A stretch of 64,000 bases of DNA from Candidatus Bipolaricaulota bacterium (GCA_938091745.1 CALLJK010000016.1:1-64000); one strand, 5' to 3'. Positions 17,245 through 27,411 are shown, numbered from the stretch's first letter. Numbers and translations are program-made. The notes: generated by a model not told the origin, from the sequence alone.

Positions 17245-18552
17245 GTGCCAAGCTTCATAGCGCTAGCAGTCTTTGCCCTTGCTTACGCGCTCTTTGTGAT
17301 TTTCCCCAAGAATCGCGCCTGGGTCGCCGGCGCGGCAGCCGTCATGCTCATGGTCACGGGAGTTGTCTCACCAACGTTAGTCTTCTTGGGCGAGGGGGGA
17401 AAAGAATCTCTGATCAGTTGGAACGTGATGGGGATCTTTGTGGGCACGTTGATCTTAGCAGACTTATTTATCTGGTCGCGCGTGCCGCATTACGTCGCCG
17501 AACTCTTAGTGAATAGATCGCGCAGCGTCTGCTGGGCCATGGTCAAGGTCTGCGCGTTTTCAGGGTTTCTCTCGATCTTTGCGGAGAACGTCGCTGTAGT
17601 CTTAATCGTCGCGCCGATTGCGTTTGCGCTCGCCGAAAAGCTCAAGACCAGCCCGGTGCCGTTGATCATCGGAGTCACAGTATCGTCCAATCTTCAAGGG
17701 ACGGCGACGCTCATCGGCGACCCTGCGAGCATGATCTTCGCTGAGTACGCTGAGGTGTCGTTCAACGACTTCTTTTGGTACAAGGGTCAGGGGCTTGGAG
17801 TGTTTTTTGCTATTCAGTTTGGGTTTCTCACGTCGCTGCCCGTGCTCTATGGGGCGTTTCGCCATCTCAATCAGAAAGTTGAGCTGGTCGCTGAAGAGAA
17901 AGTGATCAGCTGGGGGCCGACGGTATTTCTTGCGACGATGATGCTGGCGCTCGCGATAGCGTCATCGCTGCAAGCGCACGATCTTCTGGGAGCGATCTGT
18001 ATGATCTGGGGACTGGGTGGGCTGATCTGGTACGAGCTTTTAGGACGCAATGATCGCGAGCGCTTCCCCGATACGCCCTGGCAGATCTTAAAGAGACTCG
18101 ACTGGGACTCGGCGCTCTTCTTGATGGGTGTCTTCACGCTTGTCGGAGCACTCGTGGAGAAGGGCTGGATCGATCTCTTCGCTGATTGGCTCAAGTCAGT
18201 GCTCGGTGCGAATCTGCTCGTCTCGTATATCGTCATTATCTTTCTCTCGATGCTCGTGTCGGCATTTGTGGATAATATCCCGTACTTGATGGCGATGATC
18301 CCCTTAGTCATGAAGCTTGCGGCTCCGGGGGCCGGGCAAGAAGCCCTGCTCTTTGGGCTTCTCATAGCGGCGAGCCTGGGGGGAAATATCACGCCCATCG
18401 GGGCGTCGGCAAATATTGTCGGGGCGGGGCAGTTGCGTGCTCGCGGGTATATTCTGGGCTTTCGGGAGTTCGGGAGAATCGGGCTGCCGTTCACGCTCGC
18501 GGCGACGATCCCCGCCGCGATCTTTCTGTATCTCCTCTGGGTGATCTTCTAG
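17245..18552 (+). CDS. ArsB/NhaD (SLC13-like ion transporter) family permease
   Basis: 435 residues from GTG at 17245, with about eleven to twelve membrane segments. The paired motifs SSNLQGTATLIGDPAS and LGGNITPIGASANI are the ion-transporter superfamily signature seen in ArsB, NhaD and CitM. No arsenic genes (arsR, arsC) are adjacent. The preceding gene is a cation exchanger, so a Na+/H+ (NhaD-like) role is as likely as arsenite or dicarboxylate export. Substrate is not decidable from sequence. Confidence 0.85.
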   Translation: MPSFIALAVFALAYALFVIFPKNRAWVAGAAAVMLMVTGVVSPTLVFLGEGGKESLISWNVMGIFVGTLILADLFIWSRVPHYVAELLVNRSRSVCWAMVKVCAFSGFLSIFAENVAVVLIVAPIAFALAEKLKTSPVPLIIGVTVSSNLQGTATLIGDPASMIFAEYAEVSFNDFFWYKGQGLGVFFAIQFGFLTSLPVLYGAFRHLNQKVELVAEEKVISWGPTVFLATMMLALAIASSLQAHDLLGAICMIWGLGGLIWYELLGRNDRERFPDTPWQILKRLDWDSALFLMGVFTLVGALVEKGWIDLFADWLKSVLGANLLVSYIVIIFLSMLVSAFVDNIPYLMAMIPLVMKLAAPGAGQEALLFGLLIAASLGGNITPIGASANIVGAGQLRARGYILGFREFGRIGLPFTLAATIPAAIFLYLLWVIF

Positions 18553-18579
18553 GTCATTTCTCGGTAAAATAAAGACGCT

Positions 18580-19236
18580 ATGAACACTCCATCGCTTGGT
18601 CGGCGGATCTGGCATCATATCTATTCGCGAATGCTGACGGGCGTGGTCTTCGTTGTTCCCCTCATACTTACTATCTGGGTCTTGCAGTTGCTTTATAATC
18701 TCTTAGACGGCCCGCTGCGCTCGCTGCTCAACGCCGTGCTCCGGTACACCTTGAGATGGGAGCTCCCCTCTGGCGTCGGATTAGTGCTGACGCTGCTTGC
18801 TCTTTACATCACAGGCATCTTAGCGGCGAACATGCTGGGACGAAGATTTCTGGAGTTCTGGGAGTCGCTGCTCCAGAAGATGCCCATTGTCAACAGCATC
18901 TACAATGCTGCCCGACAGGTGGTGCGCACGCTCTCCCAGCCCCAAGAGAAGTCATTCCAGCGCGTTGTTCTGATCGAGTTCCCATCCAAGGGCCTGTGGA
19001 CGATAGCGTTTCAAGTAGGCATGATCCAGACGAGTGACGGGCGCGAATGGGTACGGGTCTATGTGCCCACAACGCCGAACCCCACGTCGGGCTATCTACA
19101 GTTTCTCCCAAAGGAGAACGTGCAATTCACGTCGATCCCGGTGGACGAGGCGCTCAAGATGGTCGTGTCCGGGGGGATTTTGGCGCCGGAGCGTTTGGAC
19201 GTAGGGCTCTCCAAGATCGATCAGGGGAGACCATGA
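18580..19236 (+). CDS. DUF502 family inner-membrane protein
   Basis: 218 residues. Two N-terminal membrane segments (residues about 20-42 and 60-85) and the DUF502 core (GRRFLEFWESLLQKMPIVNSIYN, shortened here: LQKMPIVNSIYNAARQV; later VPTTPNPTSGYLQFLP) are clear. Function of the family is unknown. A TAAAAT box at 18565-18570 lies 9 bases before the ATG, suggesting its own leaderless start despite the 27-bp gap to the transporter gene. The stop overlaps the start of the next gene (ATGA). Confidence 0.85.
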   Translation: MNTPSLGRRIWHHIYSRMLTGVVFVVPLILTIWVLQLLYNLLDGPLRSLLNAVLRYTLRWELPSGVGLVLTLLALYITGILAANMLGRRFLEFWESLLQKMPIVNSIYNAARQVVRTLSQPQEKSFQRVVLIEFPSKGLWTIAFQVGMIQTSDGREWVRVYVPTTPNPTSGYLQFLPKENVQFTSIPVDEALKMVVSGGILAPERLDVGLSKIDQGRP

Positions 19237-20165
19237 GTGTGATCGAACGCCTTGCACACAAACCATCTCAAGCGTATCTAGTCGTCGGTGCGACGGCACC
19301 AGAGTTTGCCAAAAAATTCGCGCAGCATCTCTTCTGCCCAAAAGAATGCGAACACTGCCCGCACTGTACAAAACTGGCTCACGGCACCCACCCCGATTTC
19401 ACATGGGTGAGCAAGTCGGGCAAACGCATTAGCATCGACCAAGTCCGTGATCTCCAACAGAAAGCTCTGTATCCCCCCGTCGAAGCCCCAAAGAAAATCT
19501 ATGTGATAGAGAGCGTCGAAGACCTCAGCCTTGAGGCTGCCAACAGTCTCTTAAAGATCCTCGAGGCCCCACCGAGATATCTGATCTTTATATTGCTCGC
19601 CAAAAGCACCAATATCCTGCCTACGATTCTGTCGCGCTGTCAGGTCGTGAAACTCCCCACGCCGCCACGTGCCCAGATCGAACAGAGCTTAGCCGAGCGC
19701 GGCCTCAGCCCCCAAGAGATCGAGTATCTACTGAGCATCACCCACGGGGCAATGCCCGATGAAACAGCACTCCATACGGTGAAAGATTTCTTTGCCAAAC
19801 GCCCACAGCTCCACAAACAGCTCACAGAGCTTTCTGATAATGAGCTCTGGGAGTCTCTCACCGAGAAGAATCTCTTCGCACGCCATGAAGCAACTGTAGA
19901 ACTTCTAAGACGATTAGAACACTACTCCAGCGCCCAAGTGCTCTCTCTTGCGGCAGCGCTGAGCAAGGGTGATCAAGATACAATCGAGTCTTTCATTCAA
20001 GAAGCCCTCTATTGGTATCGCGACCGACTCACGGTGCATAATACCCACGCTGTATACGCCTTGGAGACAGCTCTCTGGAAGCTCCAGCGCAACGCAAATG
20101 TGCAATTGCTTTTGGAGTCCTTGCTCTTCACACTGCGACAGGGGCTGCACGCAGCGCCTGCATAA
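19233..20165 (+). CDS. holB: DNA polymerase III delta-prime-like subunit
   Basis: 310 residues from the ATG at 19233, which overlaps the DUF502 stop; longer in-frame starts lie inside that gene. A four-cysteine zinc module (CPKECEHCPHC) is followed by SIDQVRDLQQKAL, EAANSLLKILEAPP and SRCQVV, the delta-prime/clamp-loader signatures including the SRC motif. The Walker A loop is degenerate (no GKT), as expected for delta-prime. It helps load the sliding clamp onto DNA. The last 38 bp overlap the convergent hflX gene. Confidence 0.87.
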   Translation: MSVIERLAHKPSQAYLVVGATAPEFAKKFAQHLFCPKECEHCPHCTKLAHGTHPDFTWVSKSGKRISIDQVRDLQQKALYPPVEAPKKIYVIESVEDLSLEAANSLLKILEAPPRYLIFILLAKSTNILPTILSRCQVVKLPTPPRAQIEQSLAERGLSPQEIEYLLSITHGAMPDETALHTVKDFFAKRPQLHKQLTELSDNELWESLTEKNLFARHEATVELLRRLEHYSSAQVLSLAAALSKGDQDTIESFIQEALYWYRDRLTVHNTHAVYALETALWKLQRNANVQLLLESLLFTLRQGLHAAPA

Positions 20166-21285
20166 TGCAGCGCTTCAGCTCCTCCAGCCCTGTCCCATCC
20201 CGTGCTGAGATCACCACAGCGTTGGGGATCGTGGAGAGCGCCAGCTCAAGGCGTTGCCGATCTTCGAAGGTCTGTACCCTATCAGCTTTGTTGAGCACAT
20301 TAATCAGAGATGGTCGATCCCCGTTCTTGAAGATATCGTTGAGCACCTCGATGATCGTACGCCAGTGGTCAAAGAGATTGGGATTGGAAACATCAAGGAC
20401 ATTGATCAAGAGATCGGCATCTCTGGCGGCCTCAAGCGTCGCCGCAAACGCGGGGATGAGCTCATGGGGGAGCTTCTTAATAAACCCAACCGTGTCGGTA
20501 ACGACGACGAGGCGCCCATCGTCCAGAGAGAGCTTGCGTGTGAGGGGATCGAGGGTTGCAAAGAGCTTGTCTTCAACGAACGTCTCTGCACCCGTGAGGG
20601 CACGCAGGAGCGTCGATTTCCCAGTGTTAGTGTACCCGATCAGAGCGATCTGTGGGATCCTGCGGCGCTCACGGAGCTTCCGGCGTACAGCGCGTTCTCT
20701 CTCAGCTTTGACGAGCTGCTCTTTGATCGCGTGCATGCGCTGACGGATCGCGTGGCGTTCTTGGGCGAGTCGAGTCTCGCCGGGGCCACGCGTGCCGATC
20801 CCCGCACCAGGCTGTCCTAACGCCTGCGCCCACCCGCGCAACCGGGGTAAGAGATACTCTAACTGCGCCAGCTCGACTTGGAGCTTCGCTTCTTTGGAGC
20901 GCGCCCGCTGCGCAAAGATATTCATAATCAGTTGTGCGCGATCTATGATTTTCTTCTGAATTCTCTCTTCGAGGTTGCGCGCCTGCGCGGGCGTGAGCGC
21001 ATCATTGAAGACGATAACATGGGCATCAGACTTGGCAGCAAGCTCTCTCAGCTCGTCAGCTTTGCCCTTGCCGATAAAGAACGCCGGATCGGGTCTATCG
21101 CGCTTTTGGAGAACCGTCCGTAAGACCTCGAGTCCTGCCGTCCGCGCGAGTTCTATCAGTTCTTCGATGGACTCGCGCTCCTGCCATCCTGCCCCTTGCC
21201 CCAGGTCCAACCCCACTAAGATCGCTCGTTCCCCAGCGAAAACCCGCGCCCGCTCTCCTAGTCGGTCCTCTATAAGCTGATTCAT
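20128..21285 (-). CDS. hflX: Ribosome-associated GTPase HflX
   Basis: 385 residues. The N-terminal HflX domain (FIGKGKADELRELA, FNDALTPAQARNLE) and the coiled linker with GPGETRLAQER precede the G domain: GYTNTGKSTLLRAL (G1), DTVGFI (G3), NKAD (G4). HflX splits stalled or stress-arrested ribosomes. The ATG overlaps the murA stop by 4 bp, making it the last gene of the rho - M23 - murA - hflX operon. Confidence 0.95.
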   Translation of the reverse strand: MNQLIEDRLGERARVFAGERAILVGLDLGQGAGWQERESIEELIELARTAGLEVLRTVLQKRDRPDPAFFIGKGKADELRELAAKSDAHVIVFNDALTPAQARNLEERIQKKIIDRAQLIMNIFAQRARSKEAKLQVELAQLEYLLPRLRGWAQALGQPGAGIGTRGPGETRLAQERHAIRQRMHAIKEQLVKAERERAVRRKLRERRRIPQIALIGYTNTGKSTLLRALTGAETFVEDKLFATLDPLTRKLSLDDGRLVVVTDTVGFIKKLPHELIPAFAATLEAARDADLLINVLDVSNPNLFDHWRTIIEVLNDIFKNGDRPSLINVLNKADRVQTFEDRQRLELALSTIPNAVVISARDGTGLEELKRCIMQALRAAPVAV

Positions 21286-22574
21286 CGAACCTCGCTACTG
21301 ACAACCTCCTTCTCTTCTGAAGTCTCTTCTATTATAGCAGCTCCCAGACGATTGAGCTCGCCGGCTAAATCTCGATGCCCTCGCCGAATGTGCTCATCCC
21401 GATCGACGATGACTGTCACACCTTCAGCCACTAAGCCAGCTAATGTCAACGCTGCGCCAGCACGCACATCGTTCACAGATACGTGCGTTCCAGAAAGCCT
21501 CATAACCCCCTCGAGAAACGCCGTCGAGCCCTCCAGACGGATCTGCGCCCCCATGCGGGCCAACTCCGCCGCATGGGCGAAGCGACTCTCCCACACAGTC
21601 TCTTTAATGACACTTGACCCACGGGCGACGCTGAGCAGCGCCATCATCTGAGGCTGCAGATCCGTAGGGAACCCTGGATAGGGCCGGGCTTCGATCCTTC
21701 CCCCGCAGAAGCTTCCTGGCCCATCACTGACGACCCGCACGCTCTCCACATGCTCCTGAACAGTAATACCCAGTTCGTCGAGTTTGCTCAAGAGCGCCTC
21801 CAGATGAAGAGGCTGACACCGGCGCACGGTAATATCTCCCCCCGCGATCGCCCCAGCGATGAGAAATGTCCCGGCATTGATGCGATCCGGGATAACTGTA
21901 TGCGTGGTGCCCTGTAAGCGTGTGGTCCCTTCAATGTGGAGCCGCCCGGGCTCGATCATAATCCCTGCTCCCATCTTGATGAGCAACCGAGCGAGATCGT
22001 GCACCTCAGGGTCTTGGGCAGGGTTGCTGATGACCGTCCTCCCCGGAATGAGCGCTGCCGTCATCATGATCTGCTCCGTCGCGCCTACAGACGGATAATC
22101 TAAGTGAATCTCTGCCGGGTGGAGCTGCGCTGCAGAAGCACACCAAAACCCACCTTGCGATTCGATCTGGGCTCCCAGAGCCTTCAGACCCTTGAGATGG
22201 AGATCGACGGGACGAACGCCGATGGGGCAGCCGCCAGGCAAGGGCAAGTGACTTACACCACGCCGCACCATCAATGGCCCCAAGAGCAAAAACGACGCGC
22301 GCAGCTTGCGCACCAACGAGTCCGGAGGAGTACTTGTAAGCTCTCTCTCTGGGCGAATACGGTAGACATCAGGTTCGAGGGCCTGGACACGCTTGCCTAC
22401 ACTCTCTAACAGCGCGATCATTGTGCGCACGTCCCCGACGTCGGGGACGTTCTCTAAGATCACTTCGTCATCGGTGAGCACCGTCGCAGCCAAGAGAGGG
22501 AGAGCTGCATTCTTCGCCCCGTCAACCGCGACTTCCCCAAAGAGCCGTCGTCCTCCGTAGACTGTGAGCCTCAT
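21282..22574 (-). CDS. murA: UDP-N-acetylglucosamine 1-carboxyvinyltransferase
   Basis: 430 residues, standard length. First committed step of peptidoglycan synthesis, transferring enolpyruvate from PEP. The substrate lysine is in DGAKNAALP, the catalytic cysteine in LPGGCPIGVRPVD (so fosfomycin-sensitive type), and GFPTDLQPQ plus NDVRAGAALTLAG are intact. The start overlaps the stop of the M23 peptidase gene, linking cell-wall synthesis to a cell-wall hydrolase. Confidence 0.96.
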   Translation of the reverse strand: MRLTVYGGRRLFGEVAVDGAKNAALPLLAATVLTDDEVILENVPDVGDVRTMIALLESVGKRVQALEPDVYRIRPERELTSTPPDSLVRKLRASFLLLGPLMVRRGVSHLPLPGGCPIGVRPVDLHLKGLKALGAQIESQGGFWCASAAQLHPAEIHLDYPSVGATEQIMMTAALIPGRTVISNPAQDPEVHDLARLLIKMGAGIMIEPGRLHIEGTTRLQGTTHTVIPDRINAGTFLIAGAIAGGDITVRRCQPLHLEALLSKLDELGITVQEHVESVRVVSDGPGSFCGGRIEARPYPGFPTDLQPQMMALLSVARGSSVIKETVWESRFAHAAELARMGAQIRLEGSTAFLEGVMRLSGTHVSVNDVRAGAALTLAGLVAEGVTVIVDRDEHIRRGHRDLAGELNRLGAAIIEETSEEKEVVSSEVR

Positions 22575-23467
22575 GGTGGCAAGAGCGCCAGGGGGTTGAG
22601 CGGCCGGCCGTATTGCACGATCTCAAAGTGCAGATGCGGACCGGTCGAGTTCCCCGTGTTGCCCGAGCGCCCGATCGCTTGACCTCCTTCGACAAATTGT
22701 CCGCGATAGACTCCAATCCCCGACAGATGCCCATAAAGCGTACGATAGCCGTTACTATGCTCTAACACGATATACAGCCCATACCCACTGTGGCGCCCGG
22801 CGACGATCACCCGTCCGGCACACGACGCGTAGACGTCCGTTCCTTCTGGGACTTCGATATCGATCCCCTGATGGAAGTCAGGTTCCCCGCTGATGGGATG
22901 AATTCTCGGCCCAAAGCCCGACGAGAGCACGCCACGCACCGGCCAGGCAAAGAAGCTCTTCCTGCCTCCGGCCATCTGCAGATGCGTAAAGAGCGGCGAT
23001 GTCACAGCCCCAGGGATGAAAAACTCCTCACCCGGATAGATATACTCTCGATCCTCGAGGCGATTAGCGCGAACGATCTCGGAGAGAGAAACTCCGTAGG
23101 TGCGCGCAATATCCGTAAGAGTCTGGCCGCGCTTGACGGAGTGCAAGACCCCGTTCTTGACGATCTTTAAGACCGTCCCTGGTTCAAGAGCGTGCAGATC
23201 GTCCAGAATATTGGCGTTGCTGCCCACGAGGGCTTCTAAAGAGACGCCAAAGCGAGCTGCAATCTGCTCTAGCGTTTCCCCCAGCTGCACTTCATACTCG
23301 ACAATATCAGGAGCTGGCACAAGAGAGAGGGCTTCATCATCGAGAGTGGGACCGCCTTGAGCGTGGAAGCTTTGAGACGGAAGCAGTGGGCCCTGGTGCG
23401 CCCACCACGCCCACAGGAGCAGGCCCAACCCGCCCCATATCGCAGCTATTCTCAAAGATCTATTCAT
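22571..23467 (-). CDS. LysM-containing M23 family metallopeptidase
   Basis: 298 residues. An N-terminal signal anchor (residues about 7-22) is followed by two LysM domains (EYEVQLGETLEQIAARFGVS-like, about 58-105; then VKRGQTLTDIARTYGVS, about 113-150). The C-terminal M23 lysostaphin-like domain carries the zinc ligands in HQGIDIEVPEG and GPHLHFEI. Both zinc motifs are intact, so it is probably an active endopeptidase on periplasmic peptidoglycan rather than an EnvC/NlpD-type activator. It overlaps rho by 8 bp. Confidence 0.93.
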   Translation of the reverse strand: MNRSLRIAAIWGGLGLLLWAWWAHQGPLLPSQSFHAQGGPTLDDEALSLVPAPDIVEYEVQLGETLEQIAARFGVSLEALVGSNANILDDLHALEPGTVLKIVKNGVLHSVKRGQTLTDIARTYGVSLSEIVRANRLEDREYIYPGEEFFIPGAVTSPLFTHLQMAGGRKSFFAWPVRGVLSSGFGPRIHPISGEPDFHQGIDIEVPEGTDVYASCAGRVIVAGRHSGYGLYIVLEHSNGYRTLYGHLSGIGVYRGQFVEGGQAIGRSGNTGNSTGPHLHFEIVQYGRPLNPLALLPP

Positions 23468-24767
23468 TGCGCATAAGCTCTAAGAACTGCTCGTTGTTCT
23501 TCGTCTGCTCCATCCGAGAGAGAATCCATTCGAGGGCTTTCTGCTTGTCGTTCATGTCGCCGATCATCTTACGTAAGACCCAGACGCGCTTGAGGACCTT
23601 ATCGGGCAGCAATAGCTCTTCTTTTCTGGTGCCAGAGACTTCGAGATCGATAGCTGGGAATATACGCTTATTCGCGAGTGTTCTGTCGAGCACTAGCTCC
23701 ATGTTGCCTGTGCCCTTGAACTCTTCAAAGACGACCTGGTCGAGGCGGGAGCCCGTGTCGATGAGCGCCGTCCCGATGATGGTCAAGCTGCCCCCGTCCT
23801 TGATGTTGCGTGCGGCGCCAAAGAATTCCTTGGGCTTATACAGGGCCGTGGGGTCCATGCCCCCAGAGAGCAGCTTGCCGCTGGGAGCGATCGCCAAGTT
23901 ATACGCGCGCGCTAAGCGCGTGATCGAGTCCATCAAGATCACGACGTCCCGCCCCATCTCGACGAGTCTCTTCGCTTTCGCGATGACCAACTCCGAGATG
24001 CGACAGTGGATCTCGGGCTTCTGGTCGAACGTCGCGGCCACGACCTCGCCCATCGTGATCGACTCGCGAAAGTCTGTGACCTCCTCCGGGCGCTCGTCGA
24101 CCAAGAGAACGATCAAGTAGACTTCGGGGTGATTCGCCGCGATCCCGTGAGCAATGTGTTTTAAGAGCGTGGTCTTGCCGGCCTTGGGGGGCGAGACGAT
24201 CAATCCACGCTGGCCCTTCCCAATGGGCGCGAACAAGTCTATAATGCGCGTAGAGAACTCGTTGGGATCATGTTCAAGCCTGAGCTGCTCCCGCGGGTGA
24301 TAGGGGATGAGATCCTCAAACGCTTGACGGTTGCGGACGACCTCAGGGTCTTCATAGTTAATCGCTTCGATCTTCAACAGCGCAAAGTACTTCTCTTCTT
24401 CTTTGGGGGGACGCACGACGCCGCTGACGATATCTCCGTCTTTCAACCCGAACCGCTTGATCTGCGACGGGGAAACATAGATATCGTGGGACCCCGGCAA
24501 GCATGAGCTATCGCGTAGAAAGCCGTACCCATCGGGGAGAATCTCTAATACCCCGTCCTTGAAGTGCAGCCCCTGCTGTTCTGCTTGGGCCTTCAAAATA
24601 GCGAAGACGAGATCTTCTTTCTTGATGCGACCGCGCCCATTGATGCCGAAGCGCTCAGCTAGCGCGCGTAGCTCCGACATGTCCTTGGATTTGAGCTCTG
24701 TAATATCGAGCAATTCACCTGTGGGCTTCTCTTCTCTCTCTACATCGGCCATAGCGTTGGCGGGCAC
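23460..24767 (-). CDS. rho: Transcription termination factor Rho
   Basis: Up to 435 residues. N-terminal helical domain (ELRALAERFGINGRGRIKKEDL), RNA-binding cold-shock domain (DGYGFLRDSS), Walker A SPPKAGKTTLL, Walker B VILMDSITRLARAYN and the Q-loop/R-loop regions are all present. The GTG at 24767 sits directly against the AGGAGG ribosome site, so the in-frame ATG at 24752 (MADVEREE) is the more likely start. It has a leader of about 170 bases with its own promoter. It heads an operon with cell-wall genes, which is unusual. Confidence 0.95.
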   Translation of the reverse strand: MPANAMADVEREEKPTGELLDITELKSKDMSELRALAERFGINGRGRIKKEDLVFAILKAQAEQQGLHFKDGVLEILPDGYGFLRDSSCLPGSHDIYVSPSQIKRFGLKDGDIVSGVVRPPKEEEKYFALLKIEAINYEDPEVVRNRQAFEDLIPYHPREQLRLEHDPNEFSTRIIDLFAPIGKGQRGLIVSPPKAGKTTLLKHIAHGIAANHPEVYLIVLLVDERPEEVTDFRESITMGEVVAATFDQKPEIHCRISELVIAKAKRLVEMGRDVVILMDSITRLARAYNLAIAPSGKLLSGGMDPTALYKPKEFFGAARNIKDGGSLTIIGTALIDTGSRLDQVVFEEFKGTGNMELVLDRTLANKRIFPAIDLEVSGTRKEELLLPDKVLKRVWVLRKMIGDMNDKQKALEWILSRMEQTKNNEQFLELMRNE

Positions 24768-24936
24768 CTCCTGATAGGGAAACTCTCTTGGAAGTTCCTC
24801 TCATTGAGCTTCGTTGTACGTCCTACTTCTGACATCTGGGCAGCGTCGGGCCTCCCTTCTTCGTTCATGGGAAGGAGGAATCACTATGACGAGCTGTCAC
24901 AGAGCAGAAGAGAGAATAGCGCATTTGGATTTGGTA
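24768..24936 (-). promoter_or_regulatory. Long 5' leader of rho with hairpin and short upstream ORFs
   Basis: The leader between the predicted transcription start (about 24936) and rho holds a CCTCCTT / AAGGGAGG hairpin and two short ATG-initiated frames on the minus strand (19 and about 42 codons, the second overlapping the rho start). Rho leaders in other bacteria carry attenuators and a leader peptide; by analogy this one may autoregulate. Confidence 0.35.
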
Positions 24937-24941
24937 ACTTT

Positions 24942-24970
24942 ATTATAGCACGTGTCATCTCACTTGGCAA
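24942..24970 (-). promoter_or_regulatory. Promoter of the rho operon
   Basis: TTGCCA (24965-24970), 17 bases, TATAAT (24942-24947) on the minus strand. The -35 lies inside the 3' end of glyA, whose stop is at 24960. Confidence 0.72.
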
Positions 24971-26225
24971 GTCCCATCTCCACCAACGTTTCGTAGAGAG
25001 GGAAGCGCTCGCAGAGCTGGCGGACCCGCTCCCGCGCTTCCGTTTGCGCGGCTGGTGAGCGCTCCCGCAGTACCTGCGCAATAATCCCAGCGATCTCTGT
25101 CATCTCCCTTGGCCCCATCCCCCGCGTGGTCACCGCTGGGGTGCCCAGACGGATCCCGCTGGTGACCGTGGGCTTTTGAGGATCGAAGGGGATGGCGTTC
25201 TTGTTCACCGTCACTCCGACCTCTTCTAAGAGGCGCTCGGCCTCGGCTCCGGTCAAGCCGTGAGGGCGCACGTCCACCAAAAGCAAGTGCGTATCAGTAC
25301 CCCCGGAGACGATGCGCAAGCCCTCGTTGGCGAGAGCTTGTGCGAGCGCCCGGGCATTCTCGACGATCCTCTGCTGGTACTCCCGGAACTCCGGGCGCAG
25401 GGCCTCACCGAACGCGACGGCTTTCGCCGCGATCACGTGCATGAGCGGCCCGCCTTGGCTGCCGGGAAAGACCGACTTGTCAATGAGCTCCGCAAATTCT
25501 TTCCGGCAGAGTATGGCGCCGCCGCGCGGCCCGCGCAAGGTCTTGTGTGTCGTGGTCGTCACGAAGTCTGCCCACGGCACAGGTGACGGATGTACCCCGC
25601 CCGCGATCAGCCCCGCAATATGCGCTACATCCGCCATCAGATACGCTCCGACTTCGTCAGCGATCTGGCGAAATCTCTGAAAGTCAATAATTCTCGGATA
25701 GGCGCTTGCCCCACAGACGATCAGTTTCGGTCTGTGTTGAAGGGCAAGCTGTCGCACTTCATCGTAATCGATCTGCTCGGTCTCACGCGAGACCCCATAG
25801 TGGACAGCTTTATAGAGCTTGCCGGAGACGCTCACGGGATGCCCATGCGAAAGATGTCCCCCGTGCGCCAGGGACATGCTCAAAATAGTGTCTCCTGGCT
25901 GGAGCACGGCGAAGTAGACAGCCATATTGGCTTGGGTGCCGGAGTGGGGCTGCACGTTGGCATGTTCAGCGTTAAAGAGTTTTTTCAGGCGCTCACGCGC
26001 TAACTCTTCTATGACGTCCATCCATTGGCAGCCGCCATAATATCTCTTTCTGGGGTAGCCTTCAGCGTATTTGTTCGTTAGGACGGACCCCTGGGCTTCG
26101 AGCACCGCGCGTGAGCAGAAATTTTCAGAAGCGATCAGCTCTATCGAGAAGCGCTGGCGCTCCAGCTCCTTCTGGATCGCATGATAGACTTCAGGGTCTA
26201 GGCGGGCAAGTTCGCTCTCACTCAT
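24960..26225 (-). CDS. glyA: Serine hydroxymethyltransferase
   Basis: 421 residues. Interconverts serine and glycine with transfer of the one-carbon unit to tetrahydrofolate. The PLP lysine lies in [14 protein letters not shown]. The folate and PLP-phosphate contacts ([24 protein letters not shown]) are intact. The start overlaps the rpiB stop by 4 bp. Gene order rpiB-glyA recurs in several bacterial groups. Confidence 0.97.
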   Translation of the reverse strand: MSESELARLDPEVYHAIQKELERQRFSIELIASENFCSRAVLEAQGSVLTNKYAEGYPRKRYYGGCQWMDVIEELARERLKKLFNAEHANVQPHSGTQANMAVYFAVLQPGDTILSMSLAHGGHLSHGHPVSVSGKLYKAVHYGVSRETEQIDYDEVRQLALQHRPKLIVCGASAYPRIIDFQRFRQIADEVGAYLMADVAHIAGLIAGGVHPSPVPWADFVTTTTHKTLRGPRGGAILCRKEFAELIDKSVFPGSQGGPLMHVIAAKAVAFGEALRPEFREYQQRIVENARALAQALANEGLRIVSGGTDTHLLLVDVRPHGLTGAEAERLLEEVGVTVNKNAIPFDPQKPTVTSGIRLGTPAVTTRGMGPREMTEIAGIIAQVLRERSPAAQTEARERVRQLCERFPLYETLVEMGLAK

Positions 26226-26668
26226 AGTTGAGCACTTTCCTCCTGGGCATGGATCTTCTCGAGGCGGCGCGCATGGCGCCCCCCGGCAAAGGGCTCGTTC
26301 AGCCAGACAGTGACGATCTCCGCGGCGAGCCCTGGGCCAACCACGCGGCCACCAAGACAGAGAATATTTGCGTCGTTGTCGCGACGACTCATCTTGGCTG
26401 AATACACGTCACTACAGGTCGCCGCACGAATCCCTTTCACTTTATTCGCTGCTATGGCCATACCGATCCCGGTCCCGCAGATTAAGATCCCGCGCTCGCA
26501 CTCCCCCGCTGCTACAGCACGGGCGACCGCAAACGCGATGTCGGGATAGTCTACCGACTCCCTTGTGAAGACGCCGAAATCTCGCACCGTATGGCCTTGT
26601 AATACGCTCTGCACCAAGGCTTCCTTGAGGGCTACCCCATTATGGTCAGCACCGATGGCAATGGTCAT
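26222..26668 (-). CDS. rpiB: Ribose-5-phosphate isomerase B
   Basis: 148 residues from ATG at 26666-26668, where the family's usual start [16 protein letters not shown] aligns. Longer in-frame starts lie within the upstream glycosyltransferase gene and lack homology. The active-site cysteine and loop [14 protein letters not shown] and the [15 protein letters not shown] segment are intact. It interconverts ribose-5-phosphate and ribulose-5-phosphate in the pentose phosphate pathway. It overlaps neighbours on both sides by 4 bp. Confidence 0.95.
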   Translation of the reverse strand: MTIAIGADHNGVALKEALVQSVLQGHTVRDFGVFTRESVDYPDIAFAVARAVAAGECERGILICGTGIGMAIAANKVKGIRAATCSDVYSAKMSRRDNDANILCLGGRVVGPGLAAEIVTVWLNEPFAGGRHARRLEKIHAQEESAQL

Positions 26669-27327
26669 TCTGTCACGCGCGTGAAGACTGAGCGGACTAT
26701 ATCTCCGTACATTTTGAAGCGAGAGGCCAGGCCCCGAGAGAGCCCGAATTTCTCCTCTTTCATCACGTGGGTCACGCCGTCGAGCTCCACAAAGGCTTGG
26801 GCCCACCCCTCTTTGAGCGCGAGCTTCGTCAAGGCAATCTCTACGCCAAACTCGAGCTTATGCACCTTGCGCCGGAGCTTCCTCCATATAGATTTGCTCA
26901 AGACCCGTTGTCCCGACAGATATGGGGCTATCGTCTGGGCGAGATCCGTATTGAGCCGCCCCCCACGAAAGACCCCCACGACCATATCGCGCTTATCTTC
27001 ACAATACACTCGAATCATGCGCTCGATATGATCCGGACGCAGCCCCACCAAGTCAGCATCTAAGAAGAGCAACGTCTCATATCGGGCTTTCTGTACCCCA
27101 AGGTCGAGGGCAACGGATTTGCCGCAGTTGACGGGCAATGAGACGACTGTGACGCCAAACGACTGCGCGACGTTGGCTGTCTCGTCAGTCGAGCCGTCGT
27201 CCACAACGATGACCTCGCCGACCGACGGGGCGTGCAGGAGTGGCCAGAGCACGGCACCGATCCGTTCGGCTTCGTTATACGCCGGAACGATGGCTGACAC
27301 TCGTACCATGCTATGAGATTCGCTCAT
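26665..27327 (-). CDS. Family 2 glycosyltransferase (dolichol-phosphate-mannose-synthase-like)
   Basis: 220 residues from ATG at 27325-27327 ([19 protein letters not shown]); the second ATG six codons in is also possible. The GT-A fold motifs are clear: [21 protein letters not shown], and the metal-binding DxD in LFLDADLVG. No C-terminal membrane segments are present, so it is a soluble or peripheral enzyme. Acceptor unknown. It heads the glyA-rpiB cluster by overlap with rpiB. Confidence 0.85.
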   Translation of the reverse strand: MSESHSMVRVSAIVPAYNEAERIGAVLWPLLHAPSVGEVIVVDDGSTDETANVAQSFGVTVVSLPVNCGKSVALDLGVQKARYETLLFLDADLVGLRPDHIERMIRVYCEDKRDMVVGVFRGGRLNTDLAQTIAPYLSGQRVLSKSIWRKLRRKVHKLEFGVEIALTKLALKEGWAQAFVELDGVTHVMKEEKFGLSRGLASRFKMYGDIVRSVFTRVTE

Positions 27328-27411
27328 GGCTCTAAGAATTGTACGTGGTGGTGCAGCGCAAGTCAAATCTCGGTGCACGAGAGCGAAGCCCTGTAATGAG
27401 GGGAGGGGGTC

